From contig JAGGUN010000027.1 in assembly GCA_021158465.1 (NCBI GenBank), positions 47,684-111,683 of the forward strand: a stretch of DNA of 64,000 nt, in the 5' to 3' direction. The position numbers and the translations under genes are program-made. This document shows positions 8,641-17,980 of this stretch, in pieces (within the stretch, counting starts at the first letter, position 1; each line of letters begins with the position of its first letter). Under the pieces are notes generated by a model that searched no databases, was not told where the DNA came from, and saw only the letters and a program-made list of their open reading frames with translations. Source of the DNA: a bacterium (GTDB taxonomy: Bacteria > UBP14 > UBA6098 > 4484-93).

Positions 8641-9815
8641 CTACCGCCCTCGATAAGGTAGCCCAATATATCGGCAAGACGCTTAGCCTGATTTTTCCTG
8701 TTAAATCTCTCGTATACTTTTGGGTCAGGGGAAAACTCACAGGATTCTATCATCTTTGATAACTTATCCGCAATATCGGCTACATCGCTACATCTTGCTA
8801 CGATGCCGAGGTTGTATCTCTCAATCAATTCCTTTGCCTCATTCTTTTCTGGCAAGAGAGCGAATATCGGTCGGCGTGCACCGATATACTCGAAGAGCTT
8901 CGATGGCAAGAGTTGACCACAGGACTGACAATCGGGCACCATAAGTAAAAAAGCGGAGGCTTGTTCCATCACACGGTATATTTCACTGTGCGGACGAGGA
9001 GAAAGCGATTTCACTATCTCTCCAAGATCTTCTTTCTTAACCAGCCTGCTAAATTCATCTGTTGTCTGCCCGACAAACAGAGCCTCAAAGTTATCTTTCG
9101 TTAATATTCCTTTTCTCTTGAGCTTGCTTACAGCAAGCAGGAGATTATCCGCTCTCATCGTCCGGGAAATTGTGCCTGTATAGAGCATAGAAAACTTACC
9201 CGATTGACCAAGCCTCTTATCGCCGAAATCATCGGGGTCAAACCCGTTCGGGATAAAGACAACCTTCTCAGCAATATTATACTTCGAGATAAAATAGTCC
9301 GCTATACCCCTCATCGCAGTCAGGATGACATCTGCATTCTCCGCGATAGATTGCTCGAGCCTGGCATCATATCTTCTCCTCCAGAACGGGGCAGAATAAA
9401 AAGGATGCGATAAGAACCCATCACGGAAGTCAGCTACCCAAGGAATACCAAACCTCTGTTTTAATTGTAGAGCGACCCAGTGAGCAGTCGGGAGTGGGTG
9501 AGTTGAAAAGATTATATCGATTCGGTTCTCCCTGAACGCCTTCTTCGCCAGACGAAGATATCTTAGGTTACGCAGGGGTTTCCCAATTGAGCTAATATTA
9601 TCAATCGATGGGGATAATCGATAAATTGTTGCCTCCCTCACGTCGTCAAGGAGGGATTCGTCGATATAGGCTCTCTTGAAGTAGCCCTTATCGAGTGAGA
9701 CAATAACAGGTTGGTAGCCGAACTCTGGCAGGTACTTTACGAACTTTGCCATCCTGATTGTTCCAGCACCTCCAACAGGCGGAGCAGAAGCAGATATAAC
9801 AAGTAGACCAAGCAT
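8637..9815 (-). CDS. WbuB-like GT4 glycosyltransferase
   Basis: A 392-residue GT-B glycosyltransferase. The start at 9815 is chosen because GAGGTG lies about 6 nt upstream and the protein then begins MLGLLVISASAPPVGGAG, the loop expected at a WbuB-type N-terminus. An in-frame ATG at 9848 would overlap asnB. IDIIFSTHPLPTAHW and WVADFRDGF are typical of the N-terminal half. LLYTGTISRTMRADNL opens the donor half, and LPSKLFEYIGARRPIFALLP is the nucleotide-sugar loop. It starts 8 nt after the asnB stop. WbuB-type enzymes often transfer an N-acetylated amino sugar, but that specificity cannot be assigned here. Confidence 0.86.
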   Translation of the reverse strand: MLGLLVISASAPPVGGAGTIRMAKFVKYLPEFGYQPVIVSLDKGYFKRAYIDESLLDDVREATIYRLSPSIDNISSIGKPLRNLRYLRLAKKAFRENRIDIIFSTHPLPTAHWVALQLKQRFGIPWVADFRDGFLSHPFYSAPFWRRRYDARLEQSIAENADVILTAMRGIADYFISKYNIAEKVVFIPNGFDPDDFGDKRLGQSGKFSMLYTGTISRTMRADNLLLAVSKLKRKGILTKDNFEALFVGQTTDEFSRLVKKEDLGEIVKSLSPRPHSEIYRVMEQASAFLLMVPDCQSCGQLLPSKLFEYIGARRPIFALLPEKNEAKELIERYNLGIVARCSDVADIADKLSKMIESCEFSPDPKVYERFNRKNQAKRLADILGYLIEGGR

Positions 9816-9823
9816 TTCCCACC

Positions 9824-11737
9824 TCAGCCGAAATACTGCCTCATCCACAGCTCAAGGTTGAACAGTCTCCAGATATTCCCGGAGGGAATGCGAGACCGCC
9901 CTTCAACAAACGCCTCATAATACCCTCTCAGCTCGTCCGGATACACAAATTCCGAAATCCTCAGGTTCTTATCCGAGAAGATGTCCCGTATCCAGTCCCT
10001 CAGCTCGTCCTTGAGCCATATCTCTTGGGGCGTAACAAACCCCATCTTGTCCTTTCTATTCCTTATAATATCGGGTAATATTCCTCTCATCGCCTCACGC
10101 AGGACATACTTCGTCCAGCCGTTGTTTATCTTGAATACTGCCGGGAGCGAAAACACAAACTCGACAAGCCTGTAGTCGAGGAAAGGGAGGCGGGATTCAA
10201 TAGAGTATGCCATCGAGCTTCTGTCCTCGAAACGGAGAAGTCTTGGCAAACTGTAAAAAAGTGTATCCTGCATAAGCTTCGTCTGAAGATTTCTTCTGTT
10301 CACCTGCTCGAGATAATGTCGGAAACGGATACTGTGCTTTCTTGCAAAATCCTCTCTGATGACCCCCGTAAGGCTTATCGGATTGAAGGCATCTCGTAGA
10401 AGGTTCTTCAGGGAGCTCGGCAGGAGGGTAAATCCTATAAATGCGAACTCGATATGAAGTTTCTTTTTGTTATTTTTTATATGTTCATAATAAAACGGGA
10501 ACTCGTGCAGAAACTTCCCTATATGGGCTTCCCTGATGAGCTGTATTATAAATGTTCGGTAGTATGGTGCATATCCTGCGAGCATCTCGTCGGAGCCCTG
10601 CCCATCGAGGACCACCTTGACGCCACATCTTCTGGCGAGCTTGAACACATTCCACTGGGCATACATACTCGTTCCACCTATCGGCTCATCCTGATGATAA
10701 ATAAGACGGTCCATTTCTTCCAGCAGTTCATCAGATTTCGGGAATATCCAGTTTCGCTCAGCCCCTGTTATCTTGATTACAACATTTGAGTATCTCCTCT
10801 CATCGAAGCGTGGGTCATCGAAGCAGGAGGAAAATGTTTTCAGATGTTCACCGACAAGCGATCTGTCGAGCAGATGCTCATCTATGAGCAGTTTGTTTGC
10901 CACCATAACTACCGTCGATGAGTCAACTCCACCGGAGAGGCAAGCACCAACAGGCACATCAGAGCGCAGACGAAGCCTGACAGAATCAAAAAAGAGCTCC
11001 CGCAACCGCTCGAATATCTCATCAGCATCAAGACCACCACAGATGGAACGAGAATTGTAGTCAAGCTCCCAGTATCTGTCAAAACTTATACCACTCGAGT
11101 CCAGCAGAAGGTTTGTCCCAGGAGAAAGCTTTTTTATCCCCTTAAAGAATGTCTCATCGTTGTAGTCCAATCCCGCCCAGACGAGATAGTCATATACTAT
11201 TCCACTGTTTATAACCTTCGGAACATTCGGATGAACGATAAGAGACTTAATCTCCGAGGCGAAGAGAAAAATCTTACCATCTCTAAAGAAATAGAAAAGC
11301 GGTTTTATCCCGAGGCGGTCTCTCGAGAGGAAAAGCGTTTTCGCATCCTTATCCCATATAGCAAAAGCCCACATACCGTTGAAACGCTTGACACAGTCCC
11401 TCCCCCACCTATCATATGCGGCAAGTATAACCTCTGTATCGGTTCTCGAGCGGAACTTATACCCCTCTTTCTCAAGCTCTTCCCGAAGCTCGATATAGTT
11501 GTATACCTCACCGTTGAGCACGATCGTGTATCTTCCATCGAGATACTGCATCGGCTGATGCCCGGCATCTGTCAGGTCGAGGATGGAAAGCCTCCTGTGT
11601 GCAAGACCGAGATTCTCGTCTATAAATATTCCGGCATCATCTGGTCCCCTGTGTATCAGGGTATCACGCATCCTGATAAGGAGCCTCCTGTCAACAGGAG
11701 AACCATCAAGATTAAATATACCTACTATTCCGCACAT
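9824..11737 (-). CDS. asnB: asparagine synthase (glutamine-hydrolysing)
   Basis: A 637-residue class II glutamine amidotransferase of the AsnB family. After Met removal Cys2 (MCGIVGIF) is the glutaminase nucleophile. RGPDDAG and LGLAHRRLSILDL are the expected glutamine-site segments. The synthetase domain carries the pyrophosphate loop CLSGGVDSSTV near residue 266 and VVLDGQGSDEMLAGY. Family members make asparagine from aspartate, ATP and glutamine. Paralogues inside polysaccharide loci are thought to amidate sugar acids instead. Sitting between glycosyltransferase genes (13-nt overlap upstream, 8-nt gap downstream), this copy may be one of those; sequence alone does not decide. Confidence 0.92.
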   Translation of the reverse strand: MCGIVGIFNLDGSPVDRRLLIRMRDTLIHRGPDDAGIFIDENLGLAHRRLSILDLTDAGHQPMQYLDGRYTIVLNGEVYNYIELREELEKEGYKFRSRTDTEVILAAYDRWGRDCVKRFNGMWAFAIWDKDAKTLFLSRDRLGIKPLFYFFRDGKIFLFASEIKSLIVHPNVPKVINSGIVYDYLVWAGLDYNDETFFKGIKKLSPGTNLLLDSSGISFDRYWELDYNSRSICGGLDADEIFERLRELFFDSVRLRLRSDVPVGACLSGGVDSSTVVMVANKLLIDEHLLDRSLVGEHLKTFSSCFDDPRFDERRYSNVVIKITGAERNWIFPKSDELLEEMDRLIYHQDEPIGGTSMYAQWNVFKLARRCGVKVVLDGQGSDEMLAGYAPYYRTFIIQLIREAHIGKFLHEFPFYYEHIKNNKKKLHIEFAFIGFTLLPSSLKNLLRDAFNPISLTGVIREDFARKHSIRFRHYLEQVNRRNLQTKLMQDTLFYSLPRLLRFEDRSSMAYSIESRLPFLDYRLVEFVFSLPAVFKINNGWTKYVLREAMRGILPDIIRNRKDKMGFVTPQEIWLKDELRDWIRDIFSDKNLRISEFVYPDELRGYYEAFVEGRSRIPSGNIWRLFNLELWMRQYFG

Positions 11738-12852
11738 CCGAGAACCCTTTCATATAGTTCAAGTAATTTCTTCTCCTCATTTTCCCAGCAGAAAAGATGC
11801 TTCTTCTCGTGCATATTCCTCTTAACAAGATTGTAGAAATTCCTATCGAAGGCAAGACGCTTTACAGCGGAGACGACAGCATCCGTATCGTTCGGGTCAA
11901 CGGCTGCTCCAAAGCCATATTTCTCAACAAATTTCTTCATCTCAGGGGCATCGGAAACGACCATAGGCAGTTCCGCAAGTATGAAATCGAAGAACTTGTT
12001 GGGCAGGCTAAAGTGTATATCAACATCGTTTGTATCGGGTAGATAAAATCCGATGTCCGCAGATGCTGTCGCCTCGAGAAGCTCATATTCCGGCTCGAGG
12101 AAACCGAGGTAAAACACATTTCCACCGGCAAACCTCTCAAGCATAGCAGGTCCAGCAAGAGCCAGAACAAAAGGCTTGCCAACAAGATGGGCAATCTTTA
12201 CCATCCTTTCAATCCCACGGGATGGGCTATATCCTCCCTGATGGAAGAGGATTATACTTTCATCCGGCAAGCCGAGTTGCTCCCTTATAAAGTCGCATTT
12301 CTTGACCTCCGTATATTCCCTCGTGTTCAAAATGGAAAGAGGAGTCCTCTCGAGACGATGCACCCTTTTTAGTTCCTGTGCCAGAAGACCGCTAACGGTA
12401 ATAACAGCATCTGCTTTCCCAATGTATTTTCTCTCACCCATTCTGGCGAAGGTATACGCAATATTGTATTTTAAGCTACGCTTTGTCCTCGGCTTGAAGA
12501 ATACATCGTGTGCATCGTAAATAAGCTTCGCATTATCCCTTTTTGCAAGCCTATATCCAAACGGCAGTGTCGGGGCGTCGTGGCAATGATACAAATCAAA
12601 ATGCTTATCCTTGAAAAAACGATACAATGTTTTTATCGCTGCAATCCTCTTGTGTGGATAAAGCGATGTTGGAAACGCGTCATCGAATATCCTGTATACT
12701 ATGAAATTTCCCTTATCCTCAAAACTCGATTGACTCTCCCTTTTACCCATAACAATCGTAACATCATATCTCTTCGAAAGGCTTCTTGCCTCCTTCCAGA
12801 CACGATAGTCTACATCCTCTCTGGAGAAAAGTAGCATAGCAACAGTCTTCAT
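11725..12852 (-). CDS. GT4-family glycosyltransferase
   Basis: A 375-residue GT-B glycosyltransferase. The start at 12852 is set by the 4-nt ATGA overlap with the PHP gene and gives MKTVAMLLFSREDVDYRVWKEA; the frame stays open far upstream but only inside the PHP gene. KLIYDAHDVF is a common acceptor-domain motif, ILFHQGGYSPSRGIERMV opens the donor domain, and LPNKFFDFILAELPMVVSDA is the nucleotide-sugar loop. The end overlaps asnB by 13 nt. Substrate is unknown. Confidence 0.86.
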   Translation of the reverse strand: MKTVAMLLFSREDVDYRVWKEARSLSKRYDVTIVMGKRESQSSFEDKGNFIVYRIFDDAFPTSLYPHKRIAAIKTLYRFFKDKHFDLYHCHDAPTLPFGYRLAKRDNAKLIYDAHDVFFKPRTKRSLKYNIAYTFARMGERKYIGKADAVITVSGLLAQELKRVHRLERTPLSILNTREYTEVKKCDFIREQLGLPDESIILFHQGGYSPSRGIERMVKIAHLVGKPFVLALAGPAMLERFAGGNVFYLGFLEPEYELLEATASADIGFYLPDTNDVDIHFSLPNKFFDFILAELPMVVSDAPEMKKFVEKYGFGAAVDPNDTDAVVSAVKRLAFDRNFYNLVKRNMHEKKHLFCWENEEKKLLELYERVLGCAE

Positions 12853-13550
12853 AAGTGCGACCTCTCCGCCGTCCTCATAACGGTTCGGGCAAACTTGAAC
12901 GGTGCCAGAATATCCCCTGTTTTCGCAATCTTGACAACAGCAGATAACGGAACATAAACCATTGAAGAACCCCTTGGTGTCAATATCCTCCTCGGAGAAC
13001 TCATAAGAGCATTTTTCAGGTTGCACTCGGTCATATCCCCGTCAAAATCAAGCTCAACAATTGTCCTGAATAACTCGCATTCGAAGTGAGCATCTATCCC
13101 GGAGAGCGCAGGTTTGCCAAACCTTCTTGCAAGATTATATGCCTTCCTGTTATCCGAGGGTAATACCCTTGCATTGTAAGTCTCGATCATATCGCAAGAC
13201 CTTACCAAATCTTCCGTCAAGATGTGCGCCCTATACGGGTGAGCAAGAAGCGTTATCCCACCCTGCTTATGCACCTCACAGATAAAATCCTCCCACCTCC
13301 GGCTCTTTATCTCATCCCTTATGAAGATCGCTATGATGTCACCCGCATCGGTCAGGTATTCCGCTGCAATCGGAATGATAATACCTGTGTCATTTATCTT
13401 GTTTGCCATAACGGAACCCGCTATCGTGTCGTGGTCGGAGATTATGAGTAGGTCAATCCGCTCTTCCTTTGCCCTTTTAAGAACCTCAACAATCGAGAGA
13501 TACGAGTCGTAGGAGAAATGCGTATGTATGTGCGATGCAACCCTTATCAT
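12849..13550 (-). CDS. PHP-domain metal-dependent hydrolase
   Basis: A 233-residue stand-alone PHP protein. The metal-binding motifs are in order: HIHTHFSYDS (motif I, His9-x-His11), ISDHDTIAG (motif II, about residues 37-45), AAEYLT (Glu near 64), LLAHPY (near 103) and SGIDAHF (near 152). Family members are trinuclear-metal phosphoesterases acting on nucleotides or sugar phosphates. It overlaps its neighbours by 4 nt on both sides, between the flippase and a glycosyltransferase. A role in processing a sugar phosphate or lipid-linked intermediate is possible but unproven. Confidence 0.85.
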   Translation of the reverse strand: MIRVASHIHTHFSYDSYLSIVEVLKRAKEERIDLLIISDHDTIAGSVMANKINDTGIIIPIAAEYLTDAGDIIAIFIRDEIKSRRWEDFICEVHKQGGITLLAHPYRAHILTEDLVRSCDMIETYNARVLPSDNRKAYNLARRFGKPALSGIDAHFECELFRTIVELDFDGDMTECNLKNALMSSPRRILTPRGSSMVYVPLSAVVKIAKTGDILAPFKFARTVMRTAERSHL

Positions 13551-14827
13551 CTTCCGATAAAGAACGAGAGTTTAACCTTATTTATCTTCAGAAATCCTAT
13601 AAAATATATAATAAATGTCGGGATAAATGAGATGCTCGATGCAACACCTGCACCGACGATGCCATATCTCGGTATCAAGAAAAAGTTCAAAGGGATGTTG
13701 AGAGCCAGCCCGACAACTGTTCCAACAGGATGATACCAAGGATACCCCTTCCCAGCGAGGTTCTCGGCAAGTGGTGATGTAACAGTCTGCAGTATCACCC
13801 TCGGTGTGAGCGCAAGTAGCGCAGGATAAGAGGCAATGAACCTCTCTCCAAACAGACCACCGATTAACCACTTAAAGAACCAAGGCAAAGCAAAGACGAG
13901 CATTCCAGTGACAACAGAGATAGAACCAAATACCCAGAAAAGCTTGCGGACAAGGAAAAGCGTCTTTCCCGTTTTATCCGATGATACCTTGGGGAAGAGA
14001 ACAATCCCTGCGTATTTGGGCAATCGTCCTGCCATCTCGATAAGGTTCACGGCAAGAGCATACAGTCCGACATCGTATGCCCCACCACCGAGATATGCGA
14101 TAAGATAAAAATCTGAACGGAGAAGCAGTAGACCAGCTAAGTTGGAGACGAGTGACCGTGAACCGGTGGAAAGCAACTGCCCAACAAACCATCTCGCTTC
14201 CCTGCCAAAATCCAAGACAATCTTGAACCCCTTCTGAAAAAGATAGAGGTTCGCAACAAAAACAACCACGAACGAGAGGACAGCAGAAGAAAGAGCGGTC
14301 GTCACGGTAAGCCTACCCGTGAAGTAGAGCAGAACTATCGCCGGAACATAGACAAAAAGAAGCCTAAACAGAGCAGAAAGGTTATATACAACAAACTCTT
14401 GCAAGCCGAGAAAGATTGTCCTTATGTTCGTATTCCAGATGGTAAGAAGCGTAAAGAAGAAAAGCAAAATCCGCCAGTAGGGGTGGATGACAATATCGCT
14501 TTTGGGGAAAAGAAGCCTGACAATTCCATTCCCCCAGAAACCGACGAGAAACGCCAAAACAGCAGCAGATACCAAACCTATCAAAACCGAAGCAGAGAAT
14601 ATCTGGGAGAGCTTCTCCCTATGTCCTCCGATGTGGACGACAAGCGAGCCCGAGAGCCCAAACCCCAAAACCAGCGCAAGAATTCCACCGGTCGAAAGTA
14701 TAAGCGACAACGCTCCCTTCCCGGCAGGACCGAGTGCACGAGCAACGAGAATAGATGCTACAAAGTTTAAGGCGAGTATCGCTACCTGCGTGCCGGTCGT
14801 CAAAAGAAAGGCATGGCGAAACCTCAA
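13547..14827 (-). CDS. Wzx-like polysaccharide flippase
   Basis: A 426-residue multi-pass inner-membrane protein with roughly 12 hydrophobic segments, of the MOP/Wzx superfamily. The N-terminus TTGTQVAILALNFVASILVA and following ARALGPAGKGALSLIL are typical of oligosaccharide flippases. SLVSNLAGLLLLRSDFYLIA and a late NIPLNFFLIPRYGIVGAGVA repeat the usual pattern of the two bundles. It would move an undecaprenyl-linked oligosaccharide to the periplasmic side. The enclosing operon also carries UppP, which recycles that lipid carrier, and five glycosyltransferases. Start and stop overlap neighbours by 4 nt. No Wzy polymerase is obvious in the operon. Confidence 0.86.
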   Translation of the reverse strand: MRFRHAFLLTTGTQVAILALNFVASILVARALGPAGKGALSLILSTGGILALVLGFGLSGSLVVHIGGHREKLSQIFSASVLIGLVSAAVLAFLVGFWGNGIVRLLFPKSDIVIHPYWRILLFFFTLLTIWNTNIRTIFLGLQEFVVYNLSALFRLLFVYVPAIVLLYFTGRLTVTTALSSAVLSFVVVFVANLYLFQKGFKIVLDFGREARWFVGQLLSTGSRSLVSNLAGLLLLRSDFYLIAYLGGGAYDVGLYALAVNLIEMAGRLPKYAGIVLFPKVSSDKTGKTLFLVRKLFWVFGSISVVTGMLVFALPWFFKWLIGGLFGERFIASYPALLALTPRVILQTVTSPLAENLAGKGYPWYHPVGTVVGLALNIPLNFFLIPRYGIVGAGVASSISFIPTFIIYFIGFLKINKVKLSFFIGR

Positions 14828-15540
14828 ACCTGCCCCCCAATAAGGTCATCCATAGTGTAATACCCCGGTGGCTTGCCTGCCAGAAACCGAACCGCACGGA
14901 GCGCACCATCGGCGAATACCCTCCGCGAAATAGCACGATGCGAAAGAGAAAGTAGCTCATTCCCGCAACCGAATATCACCCTGTGGTCACCAGGAACCTC
15001 ACCCAATCTGAGCGAGTGAACGGGAATCTGCTCTTTTTTCTTCTCCTCTATAACCTGCGCAAGCATCTTTGCCGTCCCACTCGGAGCATCCTTCTTGTGG
15101 ATATGATGAACCTCTTCTATCTCAATCTGAGAACCGGGAAGAAGTTCAGCCGCAACAGCAACCAACCTCATCAAGACCGCCACTCCAATGCTAAAATTAA
15201 ACGATTGAAAAACAGGAATCTCCTTTCCAGCCGTCCTAAACCGCTCAACTTCTTTATCCGTCAAGGATGTGGAACCCGACACAATCGGAAGATGGTTCCT
15301 CTCACAAAACGACAGCGCATACAATGCTCCCTCTCTGCCCGAAAAGTCGATAACCACATCAACATTAGGAACACTCAAGACATCAGGCAGGAAAACAGAG
15401 ACTCTCTCCCCAAGGAAAAAGACTGGAGAAGGCTTCCTGTCAATACCTGCAACAGGTTTTATATCCTGCGTAGCTTCCATCGCCCGCAATAGCTCATTCC
15501 CCATCCTACCAGATATCCCCCAGATTGCAACTCTTATCAT
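14824..15540 (-). CDS. dapB: 4-hydroxy-tetrahydrodipicolinate reductase
   Basis: A 238-residue DapB, the NAD(P)H-dependent reductase of the diaminopimelate/lysine pathway. The start at 15540 follows GGAGGG and yields MIRVAIWGISGRMGNELL with the nucleotide-binding GxxGxMG loop. Upstream in-frame starts would overlap the TMTC-like gene. The catalytic region is EVHHIHKKDAPSGTAKML around residue 140 (the family's HHxxKxDAPSGTA), and SLSHRAISRRVFADGAL ends the C-terminal domain. At 238 residues it is slightly shorter than many homologues (about 250-270). It is the only amino-acid biosynthesis gene of its kind here. Its product also feeds peptidoglycan precursors, which may explain its place beside uppP and the flippase. 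Confidence 0.94.
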   Translation of the reverse strand: MIRVAIWGISGRMGNELLRAMEATQDIKPVAGIDRKPSPVFFLGERVSVFLPDVLSVPNVDVVIDFSGREGALYALSFCERNHLPIVSGSTSLTDKEVERFRTAGKEIPVFQSFNFSIGVAVLMRLVAVAAELLPGSQIEIEEVHHIHKKDAPSGTAKMLAQVIEEKKKEQIPVHSLRLGEVPGDHRVIFGCGNELLSLSHRAISRRVFADGALRAVRFLAGKPPGYYTMDDLIGGQV

Positions 15541-15544
15541 ACCT

Positions 15545-17980
15545 TTACCCTCCATACCTATAAAGCCATCTCGAGGCATATCTTCTCCTTATGTCATCCT
15601 CCGGTGCAAGCTCCAGGAAACGCTGGAAGCTTCTTCTCGTCTTATCCAGCTCACCCAGCCTCGCATACACAACACCAAGGTAGAAGTGGCTCTCGGGGAA
15701 GTCAGGAGAGATACTCACAAGCTTAAGATAGATATTCCTCGCTGATTCGTAATCACCAAGAGCAGCATAGCAAGCTCCAAGAGCAGATAAGAACTCAGGT
15801 GATTTCCTGCCCTCAGATGCAAGCCTTTCCAGCAGTTTCTTCGCCTCGATATAGTTCCCGTTGTTAAAAAAATTTAGTCCTTTAACCCAGATATCTTCCA
15901 AGGTAACCTTCCGAGAGGCAACCTGCTGCTTCATAGAGTCAATCTTTTCAAGCAAACTATCGGAGCAAATCCTCTCTGCAGTGTCGATGAGGGCAATCTC
16001 CCTCTCTGGATAAACTTTCATACTGTCGAGGCATTCAATCAAGAGCAGAAGGTTATCGCAGTAAGGATTTTCAGTATACGATTTCTCAGCAAATACGGAT
16101 GCAAGGTAGAAATCCTTTCTGAAGAAGTATTCCTGCGCAAGCCCGAGATAAAGCGTATCAACAGGTGCTCCGATAAGAGTGAGCCTTTCAATCTGCCTTT
16201 CGGCAAGCCCAAGCTCACCACTGACAAGATGACGCCAGAAGAGATTGTTCAAAAACCGAACGACACCATTCTTATCAGAAAGATTATCGACGAGATGATA
16301 CATCCTGCACCAGGTCCAGTCGGAGGAAAATTCAGTCGACTTCAGCATCTGAGTATCGGGGGATTCACCAAGAAGCACAAGCGAAGAATAGAGCAGACAA
16401 GCAGCAGAATCGGAGGATGGAGAAAGAAAACAGACAAGCGAATCAAGCTTCCCCTGCCGGAAAAGGTTCTTCGCCCGCACAAACTCCGCATCCTTCTGAG
16501 GAACATAAGCAAGCAGATTCTCGGATGCCTCATACGAGCCAAGAACAGAATATATATCCGCCTTCTGGACAGCTACGAGAGAGGAATCCTCTGCCTCGGA
16601 TTCAATCTCAGAAAGCGAAGAGAGCGCCTTAAAATATTCACCACGGATGAGATAATCCCTCACAAGCAGGCGATGCAAACCAATATTCCACGGCAGAAAG
16701 GACAACGAGCGCTCACCGAACAGGACAGAAAGGTCATAGTTACCCGTGTTATAAAAATATGTGGCAAGCTGATGCAGGATATAAGGGTTCTCCGGATCCT
16801 CGCGGAGGCTATCAAGACAAAGCGTCCTGGTATCACGCCAGGCAAGCTGACGGCGGATATTCAAACCGCCCCAGAGAACAAGCACCAGAAGAAATACAGA
16901 AAACAACATCCTCTTCTCTCTGATGACAGAGACACCTCTAACAAGCAGAACAAGAAACCCAAGAAGTGGCAAATACAGGTATCTGTCAGCCTTCATCAAA
17001 AGCGGAACAATGTTAGAAACAGGAAGATATGTGATGAAGAAGAAGAGAACACCAAAAATAAGATACTTGTCCCTATTTTTCACACCCAGCCATAAAAGAA
17101 AGATACAAAATAGAAACGCAAACAACGGGAGAACAACCTTCCAGTCGAGTATGGTCATCGATAGCGGGACATCGTAGAAATGGGATAGCGGATACGGGAA
17201 GAAAAGAATTCTTATGTACTCTCCAAAGACGCGAATAGCCGTGAGAAGCGATATATACGGATTTCCATATCGAAAATGCGACGATAGAACCCCACTTCTG
17301 AACAGGACAAAAAATACAGGGAAAACTGTTATGAGAAAGAACGGAATAAGAAACAGAAGCCTCTCTTTCCTCTTTGCTCTATCAAGGAAAAAGGCAAGCA
17401 AAAGCAGAACAAACGGTAGGGTAACGGTCGTCTGCTTGGCAAGAACAGATAAAACAAAGGATATGAAAGAAAGGATATACTTCCACCAACCTTTTTTGCT
17501 CAGCCTGTCTCCACCTGTGATATAAAGCGCTATAGCAAGAAAAAAGAAGGCTCCAGATAGCACATCCTTCCTCGCAGACGCCCAGACGACGGACTCAATG
17601 TGGACAGGATGAATCGCAAACATCGCTGTCACCCAGAAAGCAAGCTCCTTCCGCTCGAAAAGCCTCATCAGTATAAGATACACCAAAAGGATGTTCACCA
17701 GATACAACAGAAGATTGTGGAGGTATATTACCGTATGCGATGTCCTTGCAACCGCATAGTCGATAGCATACGATATATCCCGCAGCGGTTGATACGACGC
17801 GCCAGAATGCGGAGTCATAATATTGAGAATACTGCCTACTGAGAGGCTTCTTATCCTCGGATTGTTGAGGATAAGGTCCGGGTCGTCGAAGGTTAGAAAG
17901 CTATTCCTGAAGCCAATTGAGAAGACAAAAACGGTCAGGAGAAATATAAGAATTATGTTCCTTCTGTCTATTCTATCCAT
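15545..17980 (-). CDS. TMTC-like GT-C protein with TPR tail
   Basis: An 811-residue protein in two halves. Residues about 1-375 form a polytopic membrane domain of GT-C type: an early FDDPDLILNNPRI loop with acidic residues after the first helix, and HPVHIESVVWASARKDVL near residue 122, both hallmarks of TMTC-like O-mannosyltransferase-related proteins. The C-terminal half is soluble and carries TPR units, clearest at the end (FLSALGACYAALGDYESARN, then FYLGVVYARLGELDKTRRSF). Such enzymes would use a polyprenyl-phosphate sugar to glycosylate exported protein, but no bacterial activity is established that I can cite. Start at 17980 is preceded by GGAGAAGGA and overlaps dnaE by 13 nt. Confidence 0.8.
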   Translation of the reverse strand: MDRIDRRNIILIFLLTVFVFSIGFRNSFLTFDDPDLILNNPRIRSLSVGSILNIMTPHSGASYQPLRDISYAIDYAVARTSHTVIYLHNLLLYLVNILLVYLILMRLFERKELAFWVTAMFAIHPVHIESVVWASARKDVLSGAFFFLAIALYITGGDRLSKKGWWKYILSFISFVLSVLAKQTTVTLPFVLLLLAFFLDRAKRKERLLFLIPFFLITVFPVFFVLFRSGVLSSHFRYGNPYISLLTAIRVFGEYIRILFFPYPLSHFYDVPLSMTILDWKVVLPLFAFLFCIFLLWLGVKNRDKYLIFGVLFFFITYLPVSNIVPLLMKADRYLYLPLLGFLVLLVRGVSVIREKRMLFSVFLLVLVLWGGLNIRRQLAWRDTRTLCLDSLREDPENPYILHQLATYFYNTGNYDLSVLFGERSLSFLPWNIGLHRLLVRDYLIRGEYFKALSSLSEIESEAEDSSLVAVQKADIYSVLGSYEASENLLAYVPQKDAEFVRAKNLFRQGKLDSLVCFLSPSSDSAACLLYSSLVLLGESPDTQMLKSTEFSSDWTWCRMYHLVDNLSDKNGVVRFLNNLFWRHLVSGELGLAERQIERLTLIGAPVDTLYLGLAQEYFFRKDFYLASVFAEKSYTENPYCDNLLLLIECLDSMKVYPEREIALIDTAERICSDSLLEKIDSMKQQVASRKVTLEDIWVKGLNFFNNGNYIEAKKLLERLASEGRKSPEFLSALGACYAALGDYESARNIYLKLVSISPDFPESHFYLGVVYARLGELDKTRRSFQRFLELAPEDDIRRRYASRWLYRYGG

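Noticed and set aside
16229-17095. Plus-strand open frame of 288 codons opposite the TMTC-like gene.
   Set aside because: The translation is strongly Lys/Arg-rich, with no start signal; the minus-strand gene has clear membrane helices and TPRs.
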